In this document: in pieces, positions 35,678 through 43,858 of the stretch
How the letters are laid out: the number at the start of each line of letters is the position of its first letter
Position numbering within the stretch: position 1 is the stretch's first letter
Program-made: the position numbers and the translations under genes
The notes under the pieces: model-generated
Database searches by the model: none
What the model was told of the DNA's origin: nothing
The model's input: only the letters and a program-made list of their open reading frames with translations
From: JAHWJR01 sp035942035
GTDB taxonomy: Bacteria > Actinomycetota > Acidimicrobiia > Acidimicrobiales > CADCSY01
Length of the DNA: 60,944 bases
Reading direction: 5' to 3'
NCBI GenBank assembly: GCA_035942035.1
Contig: DASZDK010000100.1
Location: 1-60,944 of the forward strand

Positions 35678-36296
35678 GCTCATCCCCAACGTGCTTCACA
35701 CGGTGCTGGTGACGCTCATCGGCTGGAGCGTCGCCTCGGCGATCGGCATCGCTCTCGGCCTGCTGCTGGGCCTGTGCCCCACCGCCTACCGCTACTCAAT
35801 GACCAGCTTCGAGGTGACCAAGGCAATACCCCCGATCACGTTCGTGCCGGCCACGCTGCTGATCTTCGGTTTCTCCCTGCGCATGGAGCTCGTCATCGTC
35901 GTCTACGTCGGGGTGTGGCCGGTGCTGATCAATACCATCGGGGGTGTCCGGGGTGTGCAGGTCGAGCTCCTGGACGTCGCCCGCATGTTGCGCATGTCGC
36001 GCCACGACAGAGTGCGGAAGCTCATCGTCCCAGCCGCCATCCCCGAGATCATGGTCGGGGTTCGCCTCGCCCTCTCCCTGTGCCTCGTGCTGGCCGTCGT
36101 GGCCGAGATGGTGGGCAACCCTGCAGGTGTCGGCCACGCCCTCGTGCTGGCCCAGCAGGCACTGCAACCGGAGAAGATGTTCGCCTACGTGCTGTCGGCA
36201 GGCGTGCTCGGAATCACCTTCAATGCCGTGTTCCGCTCGGCGGCCGCGTGGATCCTCCCCTCACCGGCGAGTGGTCGCGGGGGCGGCTCACCGTGA
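35505..36296 (+). CDS. ABC transporter permease (SsuC/TauC-like), first copy
   Basis: 263 aa, about six membrane helices. The EAA loop is near residues 160-185 (LDVARMLRMSRHDRVRKLIVPAAIPEIMVG), typical of permeases for sulfonates, nitrate, or thiamine precursors. ATG 35505 begins inside the reading frame of the ATPase remnant, where the last part of the ATPase should overlap. The stop overlaps the second permease (GTGA, 36293-36296). Without an intact ATPase next to it, it may be inactive or may use a shared ATPase. Confidence 0.85.
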   Translation: MTSRMRWLHWINWPGLLIMGLFAGAWEAAVRWSLLDYQYLPAPSAIAPGARTLLTSGELIPNVLHTVLVTLIGWSVASAIGIALGLLLGLCPTAYRYSMTSFEVTKAIPPITFVPATLLIFGFSLRMELVIVVYVGVWPVLINTIGGVRGVQVELLDVARMLRMSRHDRVRKLIVPAAIPEIMVGVRLALSLCLVLAVVAEMVGNPAGVGHALVLAQQALQPEKMFAYVLSAGVLGITFNAVFRSAAAWILPSPASGRGGGSP

Positions 36297-37132
36297 CCGC
36301 GGCGACGGCCGCTGGTCCCAACCGTGCCCACCGGCAGGACGGGTGGGACCAGGCGAAGATCACGAAGCGGAAGACGTGGGCGCCACGCCTACGGGGCCTG
36401 TTGCCCCTCGTGATGCTCTTGAGCGTCTGGGAACTCGCCGGCTCTCCCGGTTCCCCCTTCTTCCCGCCGCCGTCGACCTGGGGCTCGGCCCTGATCGGCC
36501 TGTGGGAGAACGGCGCTCTGGTTGCCGCCGTGGTGGCCACGTTGACCACCTTCTGTATCGGCCTCGGCATCGCCACCGTCCTCGGCGCCGTGCTCGGCCT
36601 CGTCGTCGGCGGCTCGCCGGGCGCCGACCGGGCCATGAGCCCGACCTTCGAGTTCGCTCGGGCCATGCCGCCTGCGGCCATGGTCCCCATCGCCACCCTG
36701 CTCCTCGGCTACGACGAGACGATGAAGGTCACCGTCGTCACCTTGGCCGCCATCTGGGCCATCCTGCTCAACACCAGGGCAGGTGTGCGGCGCATCGACC
36801 AGACGCTGCTCGACGCCGCCAGATCCCTGCAGCTCGGCACGGTGCAACGGATCCGCAAGGTCATCGCTCCGGCGCTACTGCCGGCGGTCTTCCTCGGTGT
36901 GCGGGTGGCCGCCCCCATAGCGGTGGTCATCACCCTCCTCGTCGAGATCCTGACCCACCTCGAGGGTGTGGGTGCGCTCATCGCCCAGTCGCAACGGACC
37001 TTCCAACCCGCCCGGGTCTACGCTCTCATCGTCGTCGCCGGTGCGCTCAGCCTGCTCGTCAATGGCGTGCTGGGCGTGGTCGAGAGCTACGTCTTTCGCT
37101 ATCGCCCGGGCAAGGCCGGTCGCAGCGAGTGA
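36293..37132 (+). CDS. ABC transporter permease (SsuC/TauC-like), second copy
   Basis: 279 aa with a charged N-terminal leader of about 35 residues and six membrane helices. EAA loop LLDAARSLQLGTVQRIRKVIAPALLPAVFLGVR-like segment near residues 183-205. Paralogous to the preceding permease, so the system would have a heterodimeric membrane channel. No substrate-binding protein gene is present on either side, so the substrate cannot be named. Confidence 0.85.
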   Translation: MTAATAAGPNRAHRQDGWDQAKITKRKTWAPRLRGLLPLVMLLSVWELAGSPGSPFFPPPSTWGSALIGLWENGALVAAVVATLTTFCIGLGIATVLGAVLGLVVGGSPGADRAMSPTFEFARAMPPAAMVPIATLLLGYDETMKVTVVTLAAIWAILLNTRAGVRRIDQTLLDAARSLQLGTVQRIRKVIAPALLPAVFLGVRVAAPIAVVITLLVEILTHLEGVGALIAQSQRTFQPARVYALIVVAGALSLLVNGVLGVVESYVFRYRPGKAGRSE

Positions 37133-37142
37133 AAGGACAGTT

Positions 37143-37547
37143 ATGGCCCCCATAACGTCGGTGCACCACCTCAGCCTGACGGTCACCGACCTCTCGAGGA
37201 GCGTCGAGTGGTACACGCAGCTGCTGGGGTTCTCGATCGAGCGAGAGGTCCAAGGTGCGACGTTCCGCAGGACGCGTCTCCGCCACACGGACACCTCCGT
37301 CATCCTCACGCTGACCCAGCATCACGAGGGATCCTTGGAGACGTTCCGGGAAACGACGACCGGCCTCGACCACCTGGCCTTCCTCGTGCCAACCGTGGCC
37401 GACGTCGAGGCATGCGAGCGGCTCTTCGAGGACCGCGGGGTGCCGCACTCAGAGGTCAAGCGGGACGCCTTGGACGTGGCGAGGATCTTCTTCCGGGACC
37501 CCGACAATATCCAGCTCGAGGTTATAGCGGCGCCCCTGCGCCGGTGA
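37143..37547 (+). CDS. VOC (glyoxalase/dioxygenase) superfamily protein
   Basis: 134 aa, one VOC domain made of two beta-alpha-beta3 modules. The first module starts VHHLSLTVTDLSRSVEWY (metal-binding His 8 or 9), the second GLDHLAFLVPTVADVEAC, ending FFRDPDNIQLEVIA with a likely Glu ligand. VOC proteins bind a divalent metal and act on lactoylglutathione-like, aromatic or antibiotic substrates; which one is unclear. It follows the permeases by 10 bp, so it is probably in that operon and may act on the imported compound. Confidence 0.88.
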   Translation: MAPITSVHHLSLTVTDLSRSVEWYTQLLGFSIEREVQGATFRRTRLRHTDTSVILTLTQHHEGSLETFRETTTGLDHLAFLVPTVADVEACERLFEDRGVPHSEVKRDALDVARIFFRDPDNIQLEVIAAPLRR

Positions 37548-37778
37548 GGGTACGCCCCAGCCCCCACGACCATTCTGTGCATCGCACCGTGGCGAACCAG
37601 CGACTGGATCCTTGCACCGTGGGTGAGCGCTTTACCGTCCCGGGACCCGAGGCCGAGCTGTGGAGCTTCCGGATCTACAGGGGCGAGTGAGCGGACGCGG
37701 AGCGGCGGAGGGCGACGTTCGACGACGTCCACGACCGGTGGGGAATCATTCCGACCCAGCGGGCCACCGGCGCCGGCC
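37548..37778. other. Gap with no convincing gene
   Basis: 231 bp between the VOC gene and the small membrane protein. On the plus strand a short open stretch (GTG 37577 to TGA 37690) ends in AELWSFRIYRGE, which reads like the tail of an enzyme but is too short to identify. I see no repeats or clear regulatory sites. Confidence 0.4.
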
Positions 37779-37895
37779 CTAGCGGGCGTTGAGCACGATG
37801 GTCAGGAGGACCGATACCACCAGCGAGAGTACGAGGGGCCACCAGTAGAACCGGACACGGCCTCGCCGGCCCGAGCGCTTGCTCCAGACGAACAT
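37779..37895 (-). CDS. Small membrane protein (38 aa)
   Basis: ATG 37895 to TAG: a basic N-terminus (MFVWSKRSGRRGRVRF) and one hydrophobic helix (YWWPLVLSLVVSVLLTIVLN) with a short end. The positive-inside pattern, the tight Trp-Trp-Pro entry to the helix and the clean stop are those of small actinobacterial membrane proteins. It is too short for most gene callers. I recall similar short proteins from actinobacterial genomes but cannot name a family or function. The ribosome binding site is weak. Confidence 0.55.
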   Translation of the reverse strand: MFVWSKRSGRRGRVRFYWWPLVLSLVVSVLLTIVLNAR

Positions 37896-38027
37896 CGGTC
37901 CGACGTTGCCCAGCAGAGCGGGAGCACAAACCGCTCACCACGGCCACGCGACAGCCACGTCACCGGCGACATGCGACGCGCACGAGCGAGGAACACTGGA
38001 GGAAGCGTCGAGCCACGAGGAGGCACC

Positions 38028-39437
38028 ATGCCCATCGCAACCGTCGACCCTGCGACCGGCGAGACGGTGCAGACCTTCGACCCGCTCACCGATGCCGACC
38101 TGGAGGAGAGGCTGGGGGCGGCGGCGAGGGCGTTCGCCTCGTACCGGGCCACGAGCTTCGGCGACCGTGCTCGGTGGCTCCTCGCTGCGGCCGACATCCT
38201 CGACGACGAACGCCAGCAGGTGGGCCGCATGATGACGACCGAGATGGGCAAGACCCTCGTCGCTGCCCGGGCCGAGGTGCAGAAGTGCGCGCGTGCCTGC
38301 CGGTTCTACGCGCAACACGCCGAGCGCTTCCTCGCCGACGAGCCCGTCGAGCCCGACGCCGTGGGGGCGACGCGTGCCTTTGCTCGTTACCAGCCGTTGG
38401 GACCGGTCCTCGCCGTGATGCCGTGGAACTTCCCGCTGTGGCAGGTGATGCGGTTCGCCGCCCCCGCCCTCATGGCCGGCAACGTCGGACTGCTCAAGCA
38501 CGCCTCCAACGTCCCTCGAACGGCGCTGTTCATGGAGAGCCTCCTCCGCCGCGCTGGCTTGCCCCACGGCGTGTTCCAGACACTGCTCATCGGCTCTGAC
38601 CGGGTGGAGGGCGTCATTCGCGATCACCGGGTGCGAGCGGCGACCCTGACCGGGAGCTCCCCGGCCGGTCGGGCGGTGGCAGCTGTGGCCGGTCACGAAG
38701 TCAAGACCACGGTGCTGGAGCTCGGTGGGAGCGACCCCTTCGTCGTGTTGCCCTCGGCCGACATCGAGCAGGCGGCGCGCGTCGGGGTGATCGCCCGGTG
38801 CCAGAACAACGGCCAGAGCTGCATCGCCGCCAAGCGCTTCATCATCCACCGGGACGTCGCCGACGAGTTCGAGCGACGCTTCGTCGGGCACCTGGCGGCG
38901 CTGACGGTGGGCGATCCCATGGACGAGGCCACCGACGTGGGCCCGCTGGCCACCGAGGAGGGACGGGCGGACGTCGAGCAGCTCGTGGCCGACGCCGTCG
39001 GCAAGGGGGCGCGAGTGCTCCACGGCGGGCACCGGGTCGACGGGCCCGGCTGGTTCTACCTTCCCACCGCACTGGCCGATGTGACCCCCGACATGCGGAT
39101 GTTTCACGAAGAGGTCTTCGGGCCTGTTGCCCAGCTGTACCGCGTGTCCGACGTCGAGGAGGCGATCGAGCTGGCGAACGCCACCGACTTCGGGCTCGGG
39201 TCCAACGTGTGGACCAACGACGTCGAGGAGCAGGAGCGCTTCGTGCACCAGATGGACGCCGGTGCGGTGTTCGTCAATGGCCTGACAACCTCGTACCCCG
39301 AGCTGCCCTTCGGCGGGGTGAAGGCGTCCGGGTACGGGCGCGAGCTCGCCGCCCACGGAATCCGTGCCTTCTCCAACGTGAAGACGGTCTGGTTCGGCTC
39401 AGGCGGCCCGGAGTCGGCCACGTCCCGAACCGAGTGA
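38028..39437 (+). CDS. NAD(P)-dependent aldehyde dehydrogenase (succinate-semialdehyde type)
   Basis: 469 aa. Catalytic Cys265 in NNGQSCIAAKRF and general base Glu231 in LELGGSDPF. PWNFPLWQVMRFAAPALMAGN is the NAD-binding/substrate tunnel segment typical of the GabD/Sad subgroup, and the end reads PELPFGGVKASGYGREL. The ATG has an excellent ribosome binding site, GAGGAGG (38017-38023). Likely oxidises succinate semialdehyde or a related aldehyde in the cytoplasm. It precedes the FmdE-like gene by 77 bp; no gab permease or transaminase is near. Confidence 0.93.
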   Translation: MPIATVDPATGETVQTFDPLTDADLEERLGAAARAFASYRATSFGDRARWLLAAADILDDERQQVGRMMTTEMGKTLVAARAEVQKCARACRFYAQHAERFLADEPVEPDAVGATRAFARYQPLGPVLAVMPWNFPLWQVMRFAAPALMAGNVGLLKHASNVPRTALFMESLLRRAGLPHGVFQTLLIGSDRVEGVIRDHRVRAATLTGSSPAGRAVAAVAGHEVKTTVLELGGSDPFVVLPSADIEQAARVGVIARCQNNGQSCIAAKRFIIHRDVADEFERRFVGHLAALTVGDPMDEATDVGPLATEEGRADVEQLVADAVGKGARVLHGGHRVDGPGWFYLPTALADVTPDMRMFHEEVFGPVAQLYRVSDVEEAIELANATDFGLGSNVWTNDVEEQERFVHQMDAGAVFVNGLTTSYPELPFGGVKASGYGRELAAHGIRAFSNVKTVWFGSGGPESATSRTE

Positions 39438-39514
39438 GCGGCTCCAAGACCTGGTTGTCTACGCTCGTCCGACCGACGACCACAGCGGTCGCAGCCCGAG
39501 CGAAGGGTGGTCTC

Positions 39515-40138
39515 ATGTCCCAGCGGGAACCGATGTCGATCGACGACCGCAGGCTGGAGCGGGTGGTCGACTTCCACGGTCACCTCTGCCCCGGGCTGGC
39601 CATGGGGGTGCACGCCGCCCACATCGCACTGCAGGAGATCGGTCCTCACTCCACGGACGAGGAGGTGGTGGCGGTGGTCGAAACCGACATGTGCGCCGTT
39701 GATGCCATCCAGTTCCTCACCGGCTGCACGTTCGGAAAGGGCAACCTCGTCCACCGCGACTACGGCAAGAACGCCTACACGTTCTTCCGCCGGTCCGACG
39801 GACATGCCATCCGCGTGGTAGGTCGGCCCGATGCCTGGCAGCGTGACCCTGAGCACCAGCGCCTGTTCGCCAAGGTCCGGGAGGGCTCGGCGTCCGACGC
39901 CGAGCGAGCCCGTTTCCGGGACCTCCAGCAGGCGCAGTCCCGCGCCCTTCTCTCCCTCGATCCGCACGAGCTGTTCTTCGTCACCGAGGTGGACGGTCCG
40001 GCTCCCCGCATGGCTCGCATCCACGCCTCCGTCCCTTGCGCACAGTGCGGTGAGGGAGTGATGGAGACGCGGGTACGGCGCCTCGGGGGCCGGGAGCTGT
40101 GCCAGCCGTGCTTCGACACGGCCATGGCCGACGCCTGA
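39515..40138 (+). CDS. FmdE/Tm1-family protein (formylmethanofuran dehydrogenase subunit E-like)
   Basis: 207 aa. The N-terminal FmdE domain has FHGHLCPGLAMGVHAA (Cys25) and DMCAVDAIQFLTGCTFGKGNL, with a set of Cys/His residues conserved for metal binding. The C-terminus adds a zinc ribbon of the form CAQC...CQPC (about 177-199). In archaea FmdE accompanies formylmethanofuran dehydrogenase. In bacteria the family appears near molybdenum or tungsten enzymes and transporters, and the exact activity is unknown. No Mo enzyme is nearby except the decayed DmsBC gene 38 kb away. Confidence 0.85.
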   Translation: MSQREPMSIDDRRLERVVDFHGHLCPGLAMGVHAAHIALQEIGPHSTDEEVVAVVETDMCAVDAIQFLTGCTFGKGNLVHRDYGKNAYTFFRRSDGHAIRVVGRPDAWQRDPEHQRLFAKVREGSASDAERARFRDLQQAQSRALLSLDPHELFFVTEVDGPAPRMARIHASVPCAQCGEGVMETRVRRLGGRELCQPCFDTAMADA

Positions 40139-40178
40139 CTCAAGGGAGCTAGCTGGGACGCGTTGCTATGGTGAGCTA

Positions 40179-41873
40179 ATGGACAGACGGAGATTCCTCA
40201 TCGGCAGCGTCGGGGTGGGCGGGGCGCTGGTGCTCGGCGCGTGCGCACGGACCGAGGACGAGAGCCCGACCGGCACCACGGCTACCACCCCGGACAGCGG
40301 CACCGAGGGGGCGCTGCCCCGGCCGACGCTCAGCCTGGCAGGGAACGACATCGGCCTGCCGTCGCCGTTCACCTACATGCGGGGGCCCGGCCTCGTCCAC
40401 GCAACCTTGGTCTACGACACCCTGGTGTGGAAGGACTCCTCGGGTGAGATCCTCCCCTGGCTCGCCGAGGAGTTCGAGGCCTCCGACGACGGCCGCACCC
40501 ACACCTTCCAACTCCGTGAGGGCATCACCTGGCACGACGGCCAGCCGTTGACCGCCGAGGACGTGGCCTTCACCTTCGAGTACTTCAACGCCCAGACCCT
40601 CAGTCCCCAGGTGATCGCCCAGCCCTTTCCCCAGATCGAGGAAGTGCGGGCCACCGACGACCGCACCGTCGAGTTCCAGCTGGCCAGCCCCCTCGCCGAC
40701 TTCTACGGCTTCGGCGGCGTCGGCTCGATCTTGATCGTGCCGCAGCACATCTGGTCCGACGTCGCCGACGCCACCACCGCGTCTGACCCGGCGCTGCTCG
40801 TGGGCTCTGGTCCGTTCAAGCTGGAGTCCTACACCCAGGGTGAGGGCGCGTACCTCTACACCGCCAACGACGACTACTTCCTGGGCACGCCGTTCGTCGA
40901 GCGCCTGGAGTACCGGCCGGTGGGCGAAGCCCTGCCGGCGGTGGTGGCCGGCGACCTCGACGCCGCCAGTGCCCCCGGCCTCCGTCCCGAGGTCCTGGCC
41001 CCGTTCCGCGACAACCCGTCGCTGGAGATCCTCGAGGCTCCACCCGGGAACTTCGGCAGCGCGTTGTACTGGAACCTGGCCAAGGGCGGCGCGCTCGCCG
41101 ACGTGAACTTCCGTCACGCTTGTGCCCGGGCCATCGACCGGGAGGACATGGTCGAGCGGCTGCACGGCGGCAACGCTCAGCGGGGCAACCCCGGGTGGGT
41201 CCCGGAGGGCAACCCGGCCCACGTCGACGTCGAGCAGTACGAGTTCGACCGTGCGCAGGCCGAATCGCTGCTCGACGAGGCCGGGTACACGCTCGGCGAC
41301 GGCGGCGTCCGCCAGGGCCCCGACGGGCCCCTTCGCTTCAGCCTGCTCACCACCAACCCGCCCCCGCCCACGGCGGACCTGGTCAAGACCGCCCTCGGCG
41401 AGGTGGGGATCGAGCTCACCGTCGAGTCGCTCGACACGCCGGCGTTCAACAAGCGGGTCATCGCCGGCGACACCGAGATGTCGATCATCGGCTTCGGCGG
41501 CATGAACACCGACTACGGGGAGGGCGGCTACCTGCGCCAGGTGTACTCCTCGAAGACCAAGATCACCCAGCACGCCCAGGGCTACGAGAACCCCGAGGTC
41601 GATCGCCTGCTGGAGGAGCAGCAGGTCACGCTGGACGAGGAGGAGCGCCGGAAGCTCGTGGGCCAGGTCCAGGAGCTCATCGCCGAGGACCTGCCCCTGC
41701 TGCCGCTCGTCTACCCGACCGGCTTCACCATCTTCAACCCGGACAGCTTCGCCGAGTGGTACTACACCGAGGGTGGCGTGGCCAGCACTGTCCCCACCAT
41801 CGAGAACAAGCACGTGTTCATCACCGGGCGGGACACCGGGCTCGAGATCCGACCGTTCGAGGAAGGCGGCTAA
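40179..41873 (+). CDS. ABC transporter substrate-binding lipoprotein, family 5 (peptide/nickel/opine type)
   Basis: 564 aa. N-terminus MDRRRFLIG followed by a hydrophobic stretch and lipobox LGAC: a twin-arginine-like, lipid-anchored exported protein. A Thr-rich linker follows. The SBP_bac_5 fold is shown by LAEEFEASDDGRTHTFQLREGITWHDGQPLTAEDV-like sequence near residues 95-125, YWNLAKGGALADVNFRHACARAIDRE, and the C-terminal EDLPLLPLVYPTGFTIFN. First gene of an operon with two permeases; ligand could be an oligopeptide, sugar or opine. Confidence 0.93.
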   Translation: MDRRRFLIGSVGVGGALVLGACARTEDESPTGTTATTPDSGTEGALPRPTLSLAGNDIGLPSPFTYMRGPGLVHATLVYDTLVWKDSSGEILPWLAEEFEASDDGRTHTFQLREGITWHDGQPLTAEDVAFTFEYFNAQTLSPQVIAQPFPQIEEVRATDDRTVEFQLASPLADFYGFGGVGSILIVPQHIWSDVADATTASDPALLVGSGPFKLESYTQGEGAYLYTANDDYFLGTPFVERLEYRPVGEALPAVVAGDLDAASAPGLRPEVLAPFRDNPSLEILEAPPGNFGSALYWNLAKGGALADVNFRHACARAIDREDMVERLHGGNAQRGNPGWVPEGNPAHVDVEQYEFDRAQAESLLDEAGYTLGDGGVRQGPDGPLRFSLLTTNPPPPTADLVKTALGEVGIELTVESLDTPAFNKRVIAGDTEMSIIGFGGMNTDYGEGGYLRQVYSSKTKITQHAQGYENPEVDRLLEEQQVTLDEEERRKLVGQVQELIAEDLPLLPLVYPTGFTIFNPDSFAEWYYTEGGVASTVPTIENKHVFITGRDTGLEIRPFEEGG

Positions 41874-41924
41874 CCCCCCGGCGGGTCGGCGGGGAGACGC
41901 GGCGTCGAGACGCCCGGTAGGAGA

Positions 41925-43031
41925 ATGGCTGCTGAGGGGACGACCGCGGAGCTCGCGGCCCCATCCTCTCGGCGTGAGCTCTCGGAACCCGATGGGGCGG
42001 CGGAGACGGTCGCCGTCCCGTTGCCCGGCACCGAGGCCCGGTTGCGCCCCAGCCGCCGCCGGCGGGGGCGCCAACTGGTCGTCTCCTACCTCCTCACGGT
42101 GTTCGTCCTCATCACCGCCAACTTCGCCTTGCCCCGCGCCCTGCCGGGCGACCCGGTCGATGCCCTGCTCAGCGGGGAGTCGCCGCACTACGTGCACAGC
42201 GACGTCATCCGGGCCCAGCTGAACGAGTACTACGGCCTCGACCTGCCCCTGTGGGACCAGTACCGGAAGTACCTGGGTGACCTGGCCACCGGCGAGCTGG
42301 GAACGTCGATCCGCTACAACGTTCCCGTGGCCCAGCTCGTAGCCGAGCGCCTGCCGTGGACGCTGCTGCTGCTGTCGACCTCCATCACCCTGGCCATCAT
42401 GATCGGGTGGGTCACCGGGGTGAACTCGGCGTGGCGCCGCGGTCGCCTCGCCGACCGGGGCCTGCTGACGCTCTTCCTCGGTGTGCACAGCTTCCCGGTG
42501 TTCTTCGTCGGCTCCCTGGCCCTGTTCGCCTTCGGGGTGAAGCTGGGCTGGGTGCCCCTCGCCGGCACCCGGACCTACTTCGCCACCGCCGGGGGAGCGC
42601 TGGAAGCGGTGCGGGACGTCGCCCACCACCTGGTGCTGCCGGCGTTGGTCCTCGCCCTGCAGTTCGCCACCAGCCAGTACCTCAACATGCGGGCCAGCAT
42701 GGTCGGGGAGCTCGGGTCGGACTACCTGCTGGCCGGGCGGGCCAAGGGTCTGCGAGAGCGGCGGATCAAGTACCGCTACGCCGCCCGCAACGCCCTGTTG
42801 CCGGTGGTCGCCGTCACCGGCGTGCACATTGGTGCCGCCGTGACCCAGTCGATCCTGGTGGAGACGGTGTTCGCCTACCAGGGGCTGGGGCGGCTCACCT
42901 TCGACGCGGTGGCCTTCCGCGACTACCCCACCCTCCAGGCCTGCTTCCTCGTGCTGACCCTGGTGGTGGTCACGGCGAACTTCGCCGCCGACGCCGTCAA
43001 CGCCCGCCTCGACCCTCGGGTCCGGGCATGA
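41925..43031 (+). CDS. ABC transporter permease, DppB-like
   Basis: 368 aa with a 45-residue Arg-rich cytoplasmic N-terminus (longer than usual) and six helices. Family marks are NFALPRALPGDPVDAL, a periplasmic region with YYGLDLPLWDQYRKYL, and the EAA loop LAGRAKGLRERRIKYRYAARNALLPVVAVTG near residue 270. Its ATG 41925 follows the binding protein by 51 bp, and its stop overlaps the DppC-like start (ATGA). Confidence 0.93.
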   Translation: MAAEGTTAELAAPSSRRELSEPDGAAETVAVPLPGTEARLRPSRRRRGRQLVVSYLLTVFVLITANFALPRALPGDPVDALLSGESPHYVHSDVIRAQLNEYYGLDLPLWDQYRKYLGDLATGELGTSIRYNVPVAQLVAERLPWTLLLLSTSITLAIMIGWVTGVNSAWRRGRLADRGLLTLFLGVHSFPVFFVGSLALFAFGVKLGWVPLAGTRTYFATAGGALEAVRDVAHHLVLPALVLALQFATSQYLNMRASMVGELGSDYLLAGRAKGLRERRIKYRYAARNALLPVVAVTGVHIGAAVTQSILVETVFAYQGLGRLTFDAVAFRDYPTLQACFLVLTLVVVTANFAADAVNARLDPRVRA

Positions 43032-43858
43032 GCACCGCGCGCTCGCCCATGGTCGTCGCCGGCGGCGGCATCCTGTTGGCCCTGGTCGCCGGCGCGGTGC
43101 TGGCACCCCAGCTGGCCCCCTACCGGCCCGAGGTACTGGCCGGGGGAGCCCTCCAGGCGCCCTCGGGCCGGCACCTGTTGGGCACCAACCACCTCGGCCA
43201 GGACATCTTCTCGCAGATCCTCTGGGGAGGGCGGGACTCGCTGACGGTCGGGGCCGGTGCCGCCAGCCTCGCTGTCGTGGCCGGCACCCTGGTCGGCGTC
43301 GGGGCGGGTCTGATCGGTGGCATGGCCGACACCGTGGCCATGCGGGTGGTCGACGTGTTCCTCGGCATCCCCCGCCTCCCGTTGCTGATCCTCGTGGCCG
43401 CCATGGTCGGCGCCAACCGGGTCAGCCTCATCGTGGTCATCGCCGCCATGACGTGGCCGGTGGTCGCCCGCATGCTGCGGAGCCGGACCATGAGCCTGCG
43501 ACAGCGAGGCTTCGTGTCCGCCGCCCGGGGCTTCGGGGGCGGGATCGGCTATGTGATGGCCCGCCACCTGGTGCCCGCCCTGGGGCCGCTGGTGATCTCC
43601 AGCTTCATCCTGGTGGCGGCCAACGCCGTGCTGCTCGAGGCGTCGCTGGCCTTCCTCGGCCTGGGCGACCCCAGCGGGTCCAGCTGGGGCCTCATGCTCA
43701 ACAAGGCCCTGCTCCAGCCCGGGCTGTACTTCACCCCGGTGTGGTTGTGGTGGGTGCTGCCCGCCGGGTTCGCCATCACGGCTGCGGTCCTCGGGCTGTC
43801 GTTCCTCGGCGTGGGCCTCGAGCCGCTGGTCAACCGCCGGTGGGACGTCAACCGGTGA
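43028..43858 (+). CDS. ABC transporter permease, DppC-like
   Basis: 276 aa, six helices, with HLLGTNHLGQDIFSQILWGGRDSL near residues 50-75 and the EAA loop VSAARGFGGGIGYVMARHLVPAL near 160-183, as in DppC/OppC. The end, WDVNR, overlaps the LigD-like gene (GTGA, 43855-43858). No DppD/DppF-type ATPase gene follows, so the transporter needs an ATPase encoded elsewhere. Confidence 0.93.
   Translation: MSTARSPMVVAGGGILLALVAGAVLAPQLAPYRPEVLAGGALQAPSGRHLLGTNHLGQDIFSQILWGGRDSLTVGAGAASLAVVAGTLVGVGAGLIGGMADTVAMRVVDVFLGIPRLPLLILVAAMVGANRVSLIVVIAAMTWPVVARMLRSRTMSLRQRGFVSAARGFGGGIGYVMARHLVPALGPLVISSFILVAANAVLLEASLAFLGLGDPSGSSWGLMLNKALLQPGLYFTPVWLWWVLPAGFAITAAVLGLSFLGVGLEPLVNRRWDVNR

Noticed and set aside
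40176..43106. 976-codon minus-strand frame over the peptide transporter genes
   Set aside because: Low-complexity Gly/Val/Arg/His composition, opposite to three clear ABC genes.
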